Assembly: GCA_029224185.1 (NCBI GenBank)
Contig: CM055205.1
Location: 9,421,588-9,485,587, forward strand
Direction: 5' to 3'
DNA length: 64,000 bases
Origin: Karalla daura
Taxonomy: Eukaryota > Chordata > Actinopteri > Chaetodontiformes > Leiognathidae
Positions 11,143-22,400 of this stretch are shown one piece after another; the first letter of the stretch is position 1, and each line of letters begins with the position of its first letter. Position numbers and translations under genes: made by a program. Below the pieces are notes generated by a model, which saw only the letters and a program-made list of their open reading frames with translations, did no database searches and was not told the DNA's origin.

Positions 11143-11171
11143 ATGATTATTATTATTATTATTATTATTAC
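11143..11171. repeat. (ATT)n trinucleotide repeat
   Basis: Nine or so ATT units followed by an A/T-rich stretch containing AATAAA-like motifs. Confidence 0.93.
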
Positions 11172-11734
11172 TATGAATAAATATGTAAAAAGTATATGAA
11201 AATATAAATAAATATGTAAGATCTTTTTCCTCCCTGAAAACGCCTCCCTGTGTTTGTTTATCCCGCTCGGTACTTTGTGGTTTTTTCGTGTCACAGATTC
11301 CTGCTCCGACCAGCTCTGAATTGCCGCCAATCACATTACACGATATTAAGCCGTCCTCGGTGGATGTTTTTCCTCGCCAGGTGGAGCAGATGGTGCGCAA
11401 GACGCAGCGGTCCGGATGCTGTGTCCATCTGCCTCAAGTACACACTCGTTCACCTACCCTTGTAGATTTAAACGGACGCCGAGCCGAGAAACACAATGTC
11501 TCGCTCGCTTGGCGAGAAGCTTTCGAGAAGCTCCGAAAAGCCCGCTTTGTTTGTTTGTTTATTTATTTCTCTGTCTATATTTGGTTGGAAGCTTAACGTG
11601 TCACTCAGCGTCTGGCTGTGCCCTCCCTGGACAGGTGGAGCCCTGCCTAATTGACTATGTCTCCCAGGCCTCCCTGCTCCAGTAATTTCCCAGCACTGCA
11701 AATTATAGTGTGTCATTGGGGTGGGAGTGTGGTT

Positions 11735-11767
11735 GGGGGCGGGGGCGGGGGCGGGGGCGGGGGCGGG
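11735..11767. repeat. (GGGGGC)5 hexanucleotide repeat
   Basis: Five perfect GGGGGC units and flanking G runs, with clear G-quadruplex potential on the + strand. Confidence 0.95.
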
Positions 11768-12999
11768 TGTGGGGGGCACCAGGGGCGTTAACTGGGTCAT
11801 GCCACCTGAGGATAAAGCGCTCCAAGAGGCGGTCAAATGTGCCGCGTGTCGCCACTCTAACGGTTGGCTTCTCTGCTAACACCCGCAGCCGCCACCAGTG
11901 TCATACATCTGCTGGAGCCAGGCTGCACATTTTGTTATTTTTGACTCGCAGCATATGAGTTGTCAAAGTGGGACTGCCGCGAGGCTTCTGACTGAACTGT
12001 GAGAGGAACCTGGGGTAGAGAAGAAATGGAGGAAACCGCATGCATACAGTCTATGCATAGCTGAGCGAGACGGAGCATTAAAGGTCAACGGATGATGGTG
12101 AAATTAATGTAGCTTCTTGCTCACCGCGTTCTGCCGCTTTGAAAATCGACAGTGATGTTACTGCGAGCCGCATTGCAACACTCAGTTTATCCCAACTGAC
12201 TGCAATAAATACAGTGCTGTTGCCCTTGCATTACATGAACCTTCCAAGTGTGAGGCGAGGACGAAAAGGAAGCACTTGTCGACATGTTAGGCTGGGTGGG
12301 GTGCTATGCTAACATCTTTAGCACGCTGGTGTCCAGTCAACACCAGTGTGTCCAGTCTGTGCTACAGACTCAGAGTTATGAGTTAAGGAAACTGGTAGAA
12401 TGGATTACATTTGTAATCAGAGATTTTTTTGTTGTGTCATTTTGCATCTGGCAAGGACAGAAACGGTTCGCAAGTGCAAAGTTGAGCAGATGGGGTGATG
12501 CTACAGGAAACTCCAGGGACCAAGCAGACACAATGGCTCGTCCCCTGGAGACGATGTCATGTTTGCCCATGTAACAGCTGTGGACAAATGCACAGACCTT
12601 GCCCCGGTGCTGCCATGTCAGTGTGGCTACTGTTGGCTTCCTCTCGACCCACAAACCTGGGGCAGGAAATCTAAATCCAACCTTATGACCTGACTTGAAC
12701 CTTTGCTAAACAGGGGAAAACTCTCAATCCGGATTACGCAGAGCTGAAACTCACAGTGTGGGATCTGGTGCAGCTCTAGGAAAGCTGCCTCTTAATTAAC
12801 CTGATAGCCTGAGGGAGTGGAGGCCTGCGTGCCGATCTGCAGAGTCCGCTGTGGCCAATGAGGCCGACCTGCCTGAGTAGATTGGATAAAAGGATGAGAA
12901 GGGGAGCTTTGTTCTGTTGTAGCTGCTAGTGGATGATGTACCGAGGTCAAACTTTGTGCCTCTGTCTCTGTTCTCCTTTGTTTCGCTTTTCGCAGCCTG

Positions 13000-13100
<101 letters not shown>

Positions 13101-13535
13101 GCACCTCACCGCTCTCAGTCTCTCGCTTGCAGCTTCTCCAGGACAGGTGTTGTCACAGGCAGGCTGTTGCACTGTGGGCCATTTTTAGGGCACAGATTCT
13201 CCTTGCCTTTGGGAAACAGCGGTGAGAAAATAGCCCATAACTGACAGCAAGTCTGGGCAGACCACGAGCCACGACAAATGTAATGGAGACATTAAAAGCC
13301 CCGACAGGAGATGGAGAGGGAGCAAACGAGCGCTCAGCCTCAGTCCACTGGAGGATGGACAGGTGGCGGAGGCAGTAAAATGTGCACAGATGTTTGGAGC
13401 TGTCGCAGGACTCCTCACTGTGTACATTTGTAAATTTGCAACAGGGCCTCAATTTGCCCACTAAGCCCAGCGTAAATGTTTGCTGACTGTGATTCTGCTG
13501 TACATTTTGATCAGTGTGTAAATATTGTCAAGTTA

Positions 13536-13735
13536 GAAATCCATCCATTCATCATCTTACCCCACTGTACCTTAAGGATGCTGCAGGAGTCTGCTAGAGC
13601 CTGTCTGCTGATCACAAAGCAGGGAAAATACTTGTCTGGTCTCCAGTCCATCAGAGTACCTGGAGAGCACCTCACTTCTTGCTGTGACATGATGGCACTG
13701 ACCACAAACAAACCAGCAAACAAATAACTTATGGC
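13536..13735 (-). mobile_element. Diverged tRNA-derived SINE copy
   Basis: Read on the - strand it ends in an ATGGATGG-type tail (CCATCCATTC on +). It keeps the GACTGGAGACC-like and tail-proximal segments of the common teleost SINE. The copy is degraded, and its head end is uncertain. Confidence 0.55.
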
Positions 13736-14177
13736 ATCTACCCACTGGACACTAATGGTCCGCTGATAATCCTGATTTAAAAATGTGAAAATAGAAGAAG
13801 TCCTGTGTCTGATAATTCAGTCAATGAGATGAATATCAACTTCAATATCAAAAACAAAACAAACAAAAAAAGCAGCCACCTGAATTAACTGACATAGCAT
13901 GCCAAACTAAATAAATTAAACACCAAATAAACAGCACAATAATACAGAGTGAATACATTAAACCAAACGACGTGGTAACAATATGTTGTATGCCTTGTTC
14001 GTCCTTCCTTAGGCACAAACAGGAGGACGTTATTAAACATTTTCATGATTGAGTTCGTGATAATAATATACACATACACAGGCTGCTACATCTACTTCCG
14101 ACCGTGTTTGACTGGTAAAAAAACTGGAGTGATGAAAATTACGCGCACTTCCGCTTTCGAAGCTCTCTCTCTCTGTG

Positions 14178-14198
14178 CGTGTGTGTGTGTATGTGTGT

Positions 14199-14268
<70 letters not shown>
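14178..14268. repeat. (GT)n microsatellite upstream of LRATD2
   Basis: A GT repeat with two GTAT interruptions that ends about 500 bp before the LRATD2 ATG and is followed by CpG-rich sequence. Confidence 0.97.
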
Positions 14269-14269
<1 letters not shown>

Positions 14270-14764
14270 CTATGTGTGAGCGGTGCCTGCAGACGGAGCC
14301 CACAGAGCGCACAGCCCAGTGCGCAGAGCGGCGGCTCTGGAGCGCCTCTTCCTCTCTCTCTCTCCCCCTCTCTCTCTCTCAGTTGCGTCTCTTTGTGGAT
14401 CCTGAGCGTTTTACTTCGCGAGGACGCAACTTTACAGTGAGCCTCAGAGACAGTGTGCGAGGGAGAGGAAGGGCAGGAAACGGCAGGTGAGTCTGCGAGG
14501 CTACACCTGAAGGATACGTCCGAGACCAGTTTGTTTGCTCCACTTGTTGACGCGGCGCGGAGTGTGTTTTTTCCCCCCTCCCTCGCTGTTGGATTAAGGA
14601 ACACGCTCGGAGGACGTGGGAAGTTTTGTTCCGACGCCGGCGATGTTTTTGTAAGAGATCTAAGCTCGGAGATCGAATTCCTCCGGCTGCCGCCAGGTGC
14701 GCAGCTGCAGAGGAGGCGGAGGTGGAGGTGGTGGAGGAGGAGGAGGAGGGAGGGAGGAGGCAGC
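14270..14764 (+). promoter_or_regulatory. lratd2: LRATD2 promoter / 5' leader region
   Basis: CpG-rich sequence between the GT repeat and the ATG. It contains CT-rich tracts (14353-14380), a 9-bp inverted repeat (14381-14389 with 14423-14431), a consensus donor CAG|GTGAGT at 14487, possible acceptors at 14696-14710, and a GGA repeat directly before the ATG. I see no TATA box. The transcription start cannot be fixed from sequence. Confidence 0.5.
14725..14757. repeat. (GGA)n purine repeat before LRATD2 ATG
   Basis: GGA/GGT triplets end only about 8 bp before the start codon, so they would lie in the mRNA leader. Confidence 0.9.
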
Positions 14765-15574
14765 ATGGGGAACCAGGTGGACAAGCTGTCGCATCTAAGT
14801 TACGCGGAAGTTCCCACTGTGGATCCAAACGGCGTGGACACGGAGGACGGTCCTCGGATCGGCGTCTCTTACATCTTCTCCAACGACGACGATGAGCTGG
14901 AGGAAGCCGGAGAGCGAGACCCGAACCAGGAAGAGAAACTGTACGACCGCAGGGACGAGGTGGAGTGCGCCGTGTACAACCGAGACGAGTGCATCTACGA
15001 GAAGAGCGTGGGGAGCTCCAGCCTGGAGGTGTACACCCCGGAGAACCTGCTCAACAAGTGCAAAGCGGGGGATGTGGTGGAGTTCGTGGCCACGGGCCAG
15101 TACCCGCACTGGGCCGTGTACGTGGGGGACTTCCAGGTGGTGCACCTGCACAGAGCCGAGGTGAAGAACAGCTTCCTGACTGACGCCAGCCAGGGCAGGA
15201 GGTGCCGCATCGTCAACGACTTCTACAGGTTCAAAGCTCTGGGCTCGGACATGGTGGTGCAGAATGCCATGGAGCAGGTGGGGCTGAAGGACCGGGAGCT
15301 GAGCTGGAGGAACTCTGAGTGCTTCGCTGCCTGGTGCAAGTACGGCAAGAGGGAGTTCAAGATGGGAGGGGAGATCCGGATAGGCAAGCAGCCCTACAGG
15401 TTGAAGATCTTCATGTCGGACAGACACTCGCACGTGCTGGAGTTCCAGAGTTTGGAGGACATGATCATGGAGAAGCGGAGGAACGACCACCTGGGCAGGT
15501 CAGCGGTGCTGCAGGAGCTGGCGTCACACTTCAGCAGCGTGGAGGAGATCAGGAGTGAGACTGGGTCCGACTGA
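14765..15574 (+). CDS. lratd2: LRATD2 (FAM84B), LRAT-domain protein
   Basis: A single-exon coding region of 269 codons. The start is the first in-frame ATG and gives the family N terminus MGNQVDKLSHLSY, followed by DGPRIGVSYIFSNDD. After an acidic linker (about 40-60) comes the LRAT/NlpC-P60-like domain (about 64-215). It contains YTPENLLNKCKAGDVVEF, QYPHWAVYVGDFQVVHLH (His115 in the HWxVY motif), and WRNSECFAAWCKYGKREFK. In active LRAT enzymes the last motif is NCEHF with a catalytic Cys; here that position is Ser184, with a Cys at 186. The C terminus has FQSLEDMIMEKRRNDHLGR, then a short Ser-rich tail much shorter than the human one I recall. The domain family transfers acyl groups, but LRATD1/2 have no established activity, so a non-catalytic role is inferred. 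LRATD1 is the nearest alternative; the N-terminal and EVYTPENLL blocks favour LRATD2. Confidence 0.95.
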   Translation: MGNQVDKLSHLSYAEVPTVDPNGVDTEDGPRIGVSYIFSNDDDELEEAGERDPNQEEKLYDRRDEVECAVYNRDECIYEKSVGSSSLEVYTPENLLNKCKAGDVVEFVATGQYPHWAVYVGDFQVVHLHRAEVKNSFLTDASQGRRCRIVNDFYRFKALGSDMVVQNAMEQVGLKDRELSWRNSECFAAWCKYGKREFKMGGEIRIGKQPYRLKIFMSDRHSHVLEFQSLEDMIMEKRRNDHLGRSAVLQELASHFSSVEEIRSETGSD

Positions 15575-15616
15575 GCACAGACTGCTTCAATCTATAGCAA
15601 GACTTCAACTTCCCCC

Positions 15617-15655
15617 CCCACACACACACACCCACTCCATTTGGTTTCATCAGGA

Positions 15656-15686
<31 letters not shown>
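15617..15686. repeat. (CA)n repeats in LRATD2 3' UTR
   Basis: Two CA tracts separated by a short unique sequence, starting about 40 bp after the stop codon. Confidence 0.95.
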
Positions 15687-15690
<4 letters not shown>

Positions 15691-16435
15691 CATCACTTAG
15701 TGATTTTTTTTTATTTCACCCAGTCATATTCGTCCCTGAATCGACTGCTGACTTGTTTGTCCAGGGTCAACATCACAAACCGGAATGTGCTGTGAATGTG
15801 TTTCATTCAAATAGCATCTCCAGCCTGAGTCTTGTAAGGGGACCTGAAAAACAGCTCTTACCTTGCTTTTGTCTGTTCCATGGTCAGAGTTGGGGAGGCA
15901 GGTACACAAACACCATCTTGTCTGCATTCGTATATAAACATCCGGTACTGACATGGATGTTTTACTTGAATCCAGACAGAGATGCATGCAGTGTGACGTA
16001 AAATATGAGTGTGATGCAAACACCCACATCCTGTGTAATTTGCATGCACTTGCTTCTGTAGATTTACGCAAGTAACTTGAGGCAGACCGCTGCGAGGCTG
16101 CAGAAGTTTCTGGTAAAATGTTGTTGTACAAACTACTGGTTCTTTGTCATTCCTGCTCCGATTCTGGCTGAAACATACACGACTGGATGTGTTTCTGCTC
16201 CATAGCTGTGTCAGCCCCTTGAGCTTGATCAAATCACTTGATCATCTATGTAAGTGGCAGCCAATCAGCACAAAGCCTACATGTGGTTGCCAAATAAGCA
16301 TGAAAAAGACCGTAACATTACCGCTCCTTGAAATAAGATTGTAAAACAACTTCTACAAAAGCATTTAAGGCGTTTCTGATTAAACTAATGTTAAATTGCT
16401 GCTGTGCTAGCACCACTATTCCCCTTTGAACCCAG

Positions 16436-16480
16436 ACATATAGATAGATACAATCTTTATTGATCCATTAGGTAGAAAGG
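16436..16480 (-). mobile_element. LINE-like 3' tail fragment
   Basis: On the - strand it reads GGATCAATAAAG followed by TATCTATCTAT. This is the 3' end signature (internal AATAAA plus TCTA tail) of abundant fish LINE families. A related piece lies near 57350. The subfamily is not resolved. Confidence 0.5.
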
Positions 16481-19400
16481 CTCAGTGGAGGTGATATATG
16501 TTTATAGTCAGTGTCTGGATGTGATTGTCTCTCTTCTGCACACCCCAAAGATTTTCTTCAAATCCATGCAAAGCTCAGGCTGTTGCTATTAACTGAATGA
16601 AATACACAGTTTCCTTTGTTTTGTTGTGTGCCGTTTGGCTGGTTATCTGCTTGGGGAAAGTGCCACTGAGTGGTCGGTTGTGATGTTTACCCACAAAACA
16701 AGTCGGGAGCTCATCCAGGGAAACGTCCACTTGGTGGATTTAGATTGTGTGTGTTATTACGACCCATGTTTTTAATGTTATTGCCTTAAAGCCACTTTTC
16801 TCCACATCCTCTGATGCCTAATGGCCTTAGCAATTATGAATTCAATTATCTGACACAGAAATGACTGAATCAGCCGTCAGGCTTGTTATATAGTTTACAA
16901 AAGCTTTACCCGTCCATTTCTGTAGCTAGACTGACTGTTTTCTCTGTTCACAGTGAGCCCTGTTACTCCATCCCTGTGTGCTTTAACCCCTTCCTCCCTG
17001 AACACTCATACAGACGGGGTTGACTTTATGAAGGATTCTTTCTCCCCTTTATTTTATTTAGAGAGTAATTCATACACCAGCACATGTTAAAGTGTGGAGA
17101 GCTGTGGAGCTGGTCCGTGTCACACTGATCAAAGTCTGTCTGTCCTGTGCCCAAAGGTCAAGTAAACCATCTGTGTCTCTTTTTATTGAAGTGACTCCCC
17201 TTTCCTATTTGACTTACAACACGAGACAGGAAATCTCCATTTAGCTGAATGCACCGTTTTCCATTCGCGCGCGTGCTGTGTGTTTAAGATGCACACTCCG
17301 TCGTCTTCCTGTGATCTCAGAGTGAGTCTTAGAAATGAGTTTGTTGCGTTTGAAAGGTTAATTGTTTGACCCACTGCAGAGGATGCATTTCTTAATTGTA
17401 GTGGACATTAGAAAATGAGATTTCAATTATTTTGCCATATCGAAGGAAGTGGATGGTAGATTATTTTTTTCCACAACCAAAGAAACAAAATGAGGTCTGC
17501 GGGTTGATGTGATACAGGTTTCATAAGGTTTGCTCACTTTCAGATGAGCTGTCATCACTTCCTTATCTCTATACAGTCACTATTTCAAAATAGCTGATCC
17601 CTCTGCTCATTAAAAAACTTATTTTTACACTTTGATGCTGGATTGACAAAACCAGATTTGGAAGGAAGATTATTTGGTGGACTAAATCACTTGTTCTGTG
17701 GTTTAAGACCAAACAGATTGAATATGGGAAACTGCAGCGCTCTCCACTTGTACGGCGCTATGGAAATACGCAGCACAGCTTTTTACGTCCAAACTTATAT
17801 TTTCTATTGTGACAACGCTGCGCTTAAGGTCTGAGACGGATCGGGCACATCGTCACTTGGACGCTCATTGTAGCAGCATCGATGTGACACATAAGAAAAC
17901 ATGCTAAGTTGTACAACATGCAACAACTCTGACACTTAATCCGATTTATTAATACGGCAACTAGGCTGTTACTCCAGGGAGCCAGAGTCCCTACTTGCGG
18001 CCCTGCAATCGCTGCGTTCAATTAAAAGTGACAAGCAATAAAGACAGAAATAGGCTGTTGAATTAACAGAGGGAGTGTTAAGAGGTTATGCAGAGTGACA
18101 GAAATGCTCCATGATTTTTCATCAGAGATACATTCACAACTTACAACCATCTGCAGCCTGTGCCGCTAAACTAGGACACCGCGTGAATAACAGGTGGCCG
18201 GCTGACGATAATGACAATAAACTTGATTTGTTGTTGCATATAAATTCCTCTGTATCATCTCTGTGGGTTTACAGACAGTGCTTTACAGCCTCGGAGTGAT
18301 GAAACGACATTGACTGTGCCCCTCGTGTTGACATAGCCCGAAAAACCTAAACTGTCTGCACATTTCAACCATCAGTCTCATAGTTTGTTATTTGTGAGAG
18401 AACTGACATCTCCTTGTCAAGACTAACTTTGCTTTGCTTCCAGCTGGACTGAAACTGTGCCGACCACAGGAGTCCTTTCACGCTAAAAAGCAACAGAAAT
18501 TAAAAAGTACATGTGGTTATTCAAGAGTAAGCACAGCCTCTCCTCTGTAGGTTTTGAATTCAGGACTCCAGTTTGTTGTAATGTATTAGATAAACGTTCA
18601 GACTGGACAAACAGGCACAGGTAAAGCCACAGCCTGCAACTGCACAGTAGCTGCGGTGACCTCCAGTCTGAAATAAATCAGACTACCCTGTAATCACCTG
18701 CGACAGTCTGTCAGCTCTGAGACGATCCTCTCATAATGACTGCAGGGAGCAGTCCCACTCCTGTCCCCGCGTACGGGACGGTGGCTGCGCCGGCACCGCC
18801 TCCTCCTCCCGTGTGCTGCCTTTAATGCTCCTCGCAGCCCTGTTATCAAATTAAGACGCAGTCAGTCCCTCCTCAGGGCTCTTGTCATGTTCAAGTCTGT
18901 TAGACAGTTTCACGGTGAACCGCGGGTAATTCGAAGAGACGGGAGAGCAGCTGTGCAGATGTTGCTGCCGTAGCTGCGAGGGGCTGGTCTCCTCCGCTGT
19001 GTGATCGGAGCGGCACGCTGCTTTCTGTGCAGAGGCCCAGTCGAGATGTTAACGTGAGCTTCACGAGCCTGTGTGTTGGTTAGCTGCTTCTCGTGGGCTG
19101 CTTTAATTTGTTTCCACAGCTTACGCTGAACACTCCAACGATGTGTGACCCTTAACACGAGGGAGCTTTGAGGTGGTGAAAGTGTTTCATGCAACTTTTG
19201 GATCGACGCTGTTGTAATTCTCGTCAGTCATTCTATCCTGACATGTCTGTGATCCTACAAATACTGTTTAATCCAAGGTGAAATATTTTCAGACAGTGTC
19301 AGTTTCTCTCTGTACTTGCATCACAAATGATTTAGATTGAAAAGCAACTGCTATTCTCACTGTACTGTCCTTTACGGTCTTGTTTAAAGAAGAAGATATG

Positions 19401-22400
19401 TTGATTGGATCGATTTGATATAACAGCGTGTAAACCTATCGTATAGTGTGAGATTCACCCCAACACTATGTTTTTTGTTCCATCCCTCTGCTCTCGCAGC
19501 TCCTATTATGTTTAGCGGTAGCAGGTGGTTTAAGAACCCAGCGAACAGGATCTGCTGAGGACCAGACTGAGTTGATGGCTGGCTGCTGAACACGTGAATA
19601 TGATTATCTACACTTTAAGTGTTGGACATAAAAATGCCGGACACCAAAGATGGGAGATGGCTCTAAAAAGCATAACTTGGCTCTGGCTGTGACCCATCAC
19701 TCTTTCAAAGCTATGAGGCCGTCTGTATCCATCATATACAGACAGGAAGTTGTGTGGAGCCATGTGGTTGGAAAAGGGGCTTATTTTTCAACATTGTAAA
19801 CAGGTAGATGTACAAATGTATGCATGTGTAATATTGTAAGAGGCTCCTGGTGCCTCTAGGTTAACATGAATAACTGTATTTGATCCAGACCCCTCCTGTG
19901 GTATATTGGGACGGTACTCTGGGTTCTTGTAGGTCCTCCAGTGAAGCAGCAGTGATCCAGCATTGACTAATCTCCCAGATTGTTCATGATAGGTTGAGAT
20001 TGTTCAGACAAAGCAGAGTGGACCCAGCCGTGGTCGTCTGTCATTGGTTCCTCAGAGGGACCCCAACCTGCATTAGAAGAAGGAGGGTCCCATTGATGTG
20101 TGCAGTGGACGAGATGTGAGCTATGTTTTCCTTCTTTTCTGGTCTGAAACAAATTGCTTCCCATCTGCTCACTGTCTTGTGGATGCACATTGACTCATTA
20201 GCAGCCAAAAACAGAAGTTTAAAAGCCTGTCTGAGAGGCCCATCCTCAGGTGGCCCTCAAACTCAGTCTTGACAGACACGGCTGATTTAACGGAGGAGAA
20301 AAAACAGGATATTTTCCAATTAGTTACCCAATCTCTTTCAGAAGACCAGAGACCTGTAGAGCCTAGTGCTTTAAAAGCCCTGCACACGCGGCTGTTTACA
20401 CTGTATTAATGAAATACATGGAACACATCAAGGATTGTCATCATTTTGGGAAATGTGGTGCGGTTTGTTTTTCCGAGAGTTAAAGGAGCAGATCAATACC
20501 ACTCCCATGTCCATCAGGACCTGTAACTTCTTGAAGTTTTTCCTGGTTGCCTGGCAACTGTTCACTGTATGCAACATGGAAAACCAGTGGATTTATGCTT
20601 GGATGATGAAACAAACAAGACACCATGTATTGATTAGTGATCTTCAAAGCCAAGCCATGTCCCTTTTTTTTTTCATCCTTGAGGCCAAGTGAGGCTTCCA
20701 TAGATTTCTATAGCCCTTTACTAAGAAAGCAAACGATCCCTTTTGATTACATAATAAAGTTATGCTATTGTTATTTGTGCAACTTTATGTTGTTGCCATA
20801 AAGCAAAGATTGGCTGCAGTGTCACAACTACATCCCCATAAAGTCCACAACCACCCACAAATAAACAGTGAATCTGTGGATCCACAAGAAGGTAAACAAA
20901 AAAGCAACAGAAAATACCCAGTTCAGGAGTTTACTTCCTGTAATGTAATGAAGTGTGAACACGCTTATTATAAAAGAAAAAAACGCGTAAACTGCAAATG
21001 TTTCAGGATTCCAGTCACGCTCCCCTTGTAGTCTCCCTGGACCAGGCAGAGAGGATGCTGGGAAAAAATGTTATGTGATTACACCTGCCATGCTGGGAGT
21101 GAGTAATAGCCACCCACAATAGCAACTATGCCACTCTTTGTGCATTAGAGTCAGGCCAGGAAAGTTTCCCAAAGCCCAGAGGACAATGATCACAGTATGA
21201 TGTCACACTTGTCCTGTCGGGTTTCTGCAAAACGCTCCGAAAAAAGGAGGAACGAGCAAACCGTTTTATTTGCATTCACTGAGAACACCCAGACTGAAAT
21301 GCAACGAAGCAAAACAAAATGATTAATCATCGACGTGCTGAATGAGGAGAAGTTTGTGAGGCGGTCGCTCTGAAGTGGATCCAGAGTAAACCGTGGCCCA
21401 GGACTGTGTGACCTCCGCTGAAGAGCAGCCACTGGGGAGAAAGAGAGCTACAGGAAAAAAAAGGAAAAGTTACAGCAAGAAAGGAAAAGTAGCACAAATG
21501 GAGTCATATCACACCAAGCAAGGCCTACCTGCTGAACTGAGAAATGTTAGGGTGTGTTGCTTGAGATTTGTGTTTCATCTTTTACAGGTTGTGTTGTCTT
21601 GCTTTAAAGCTGATTCATCAGATTCAGTTGAAATGTAAATGAAAGCCCATCCATTCATCCATTGTTACCTTACCTTACTACTTGTTAATACCCACGTAGT
21701 GCAAAAACAGGTGATACAGGAAATACACCATGGACTTCCACTAGATGAGCCAGATGAGAGGAGGTTAATAATAGTAGAGCACAGAGTGGTCATTTAAATG
21801 TAACAAGAGCTTGTTTAGAGATGGGTTTTACTGCCACAGAGGTTAGCTTGATGAAGTGGCTGGTATGGGCAAGGATTGTGGCATTTCCCTGACCACAAAC
21901 ACAGTCAGCTGTTGCTTTGGAGGTTTGCTTGATCCATCAGCTCCAGGAATAATTAAAACACCAGCGAGCTGTGGATTTAATTTATCCTCCTCTAAACTTT
22001 TCCACTCCCCATTTCTGGGCAGACCGCCTGAGTATTTTGCCCAAAACGTCGCCTGGAGCGGCGTTCTTAAATCCGAGGGCCACAGCCGGGCAAGGCAGCT
22101 GAGTGGTGTGAAATGCCCGAGGAGGCAGGTGGCTCCATTGTTTGCCCGGGCTTTGTTTGCCTCTGACGTTGGCTGCTGCTCTTTGAACTGAGCATTTTCA
22201 GTTTGCTGAGGGAGGGCGGGGGGGGCCGGAGCACCTTAATTGAGCTGTTGATACCCATCGGTCAGCTCAGCAAACAGAAGCTATTAAAGTCGTTCTCAAA
22301 TAAAATGTTCTGCAAACAGGTTTGGAGAAGTCGCCCGCCTTTGGCCAACAGGAGCCGCGGATGCATCAGTAGCACATGTTAAACTTGGTTATTTTCAGTC

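Larger units (their letters stand above)
15575..18100 (+). other. lratd2: LRATD2 3' UTR and adjacent intergenic DNA
   Basis: No further open frame belongs to LRATD2 after its TGA. Candidate poly(A) hexamers are ATTAAA at 16379 and AATAAA at 18037; I cannot say which is used. The stretch also has CA repeats just after the stop and a LINE-like tail near 16436. Confidence 0.45.

Noticed and set aside
14092..14784. A 230-codon antisense frame at the LRATD2 5' end
   Set aside because: It is the antisense shadow of CT/GT repeats and GC-rich leader sequence; no splice or family signal.
14795..15490. A 231-codon antisense frame inside LRATD2
   Set aside because: It is the mirror of a GC-rich coding exon, and LRATD2 on the + strand explains the conservation.
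19640..19780. Segment with TATACAGACAG resembling a common fish repeat
   Set aside because: Too short and diverged to define element boundaries.
21640..21760. CCATCCATTCATCC with possible SINE homology
   Set aside because: Only the tail-like repeat is present; the following sequence does not match the SINE order.
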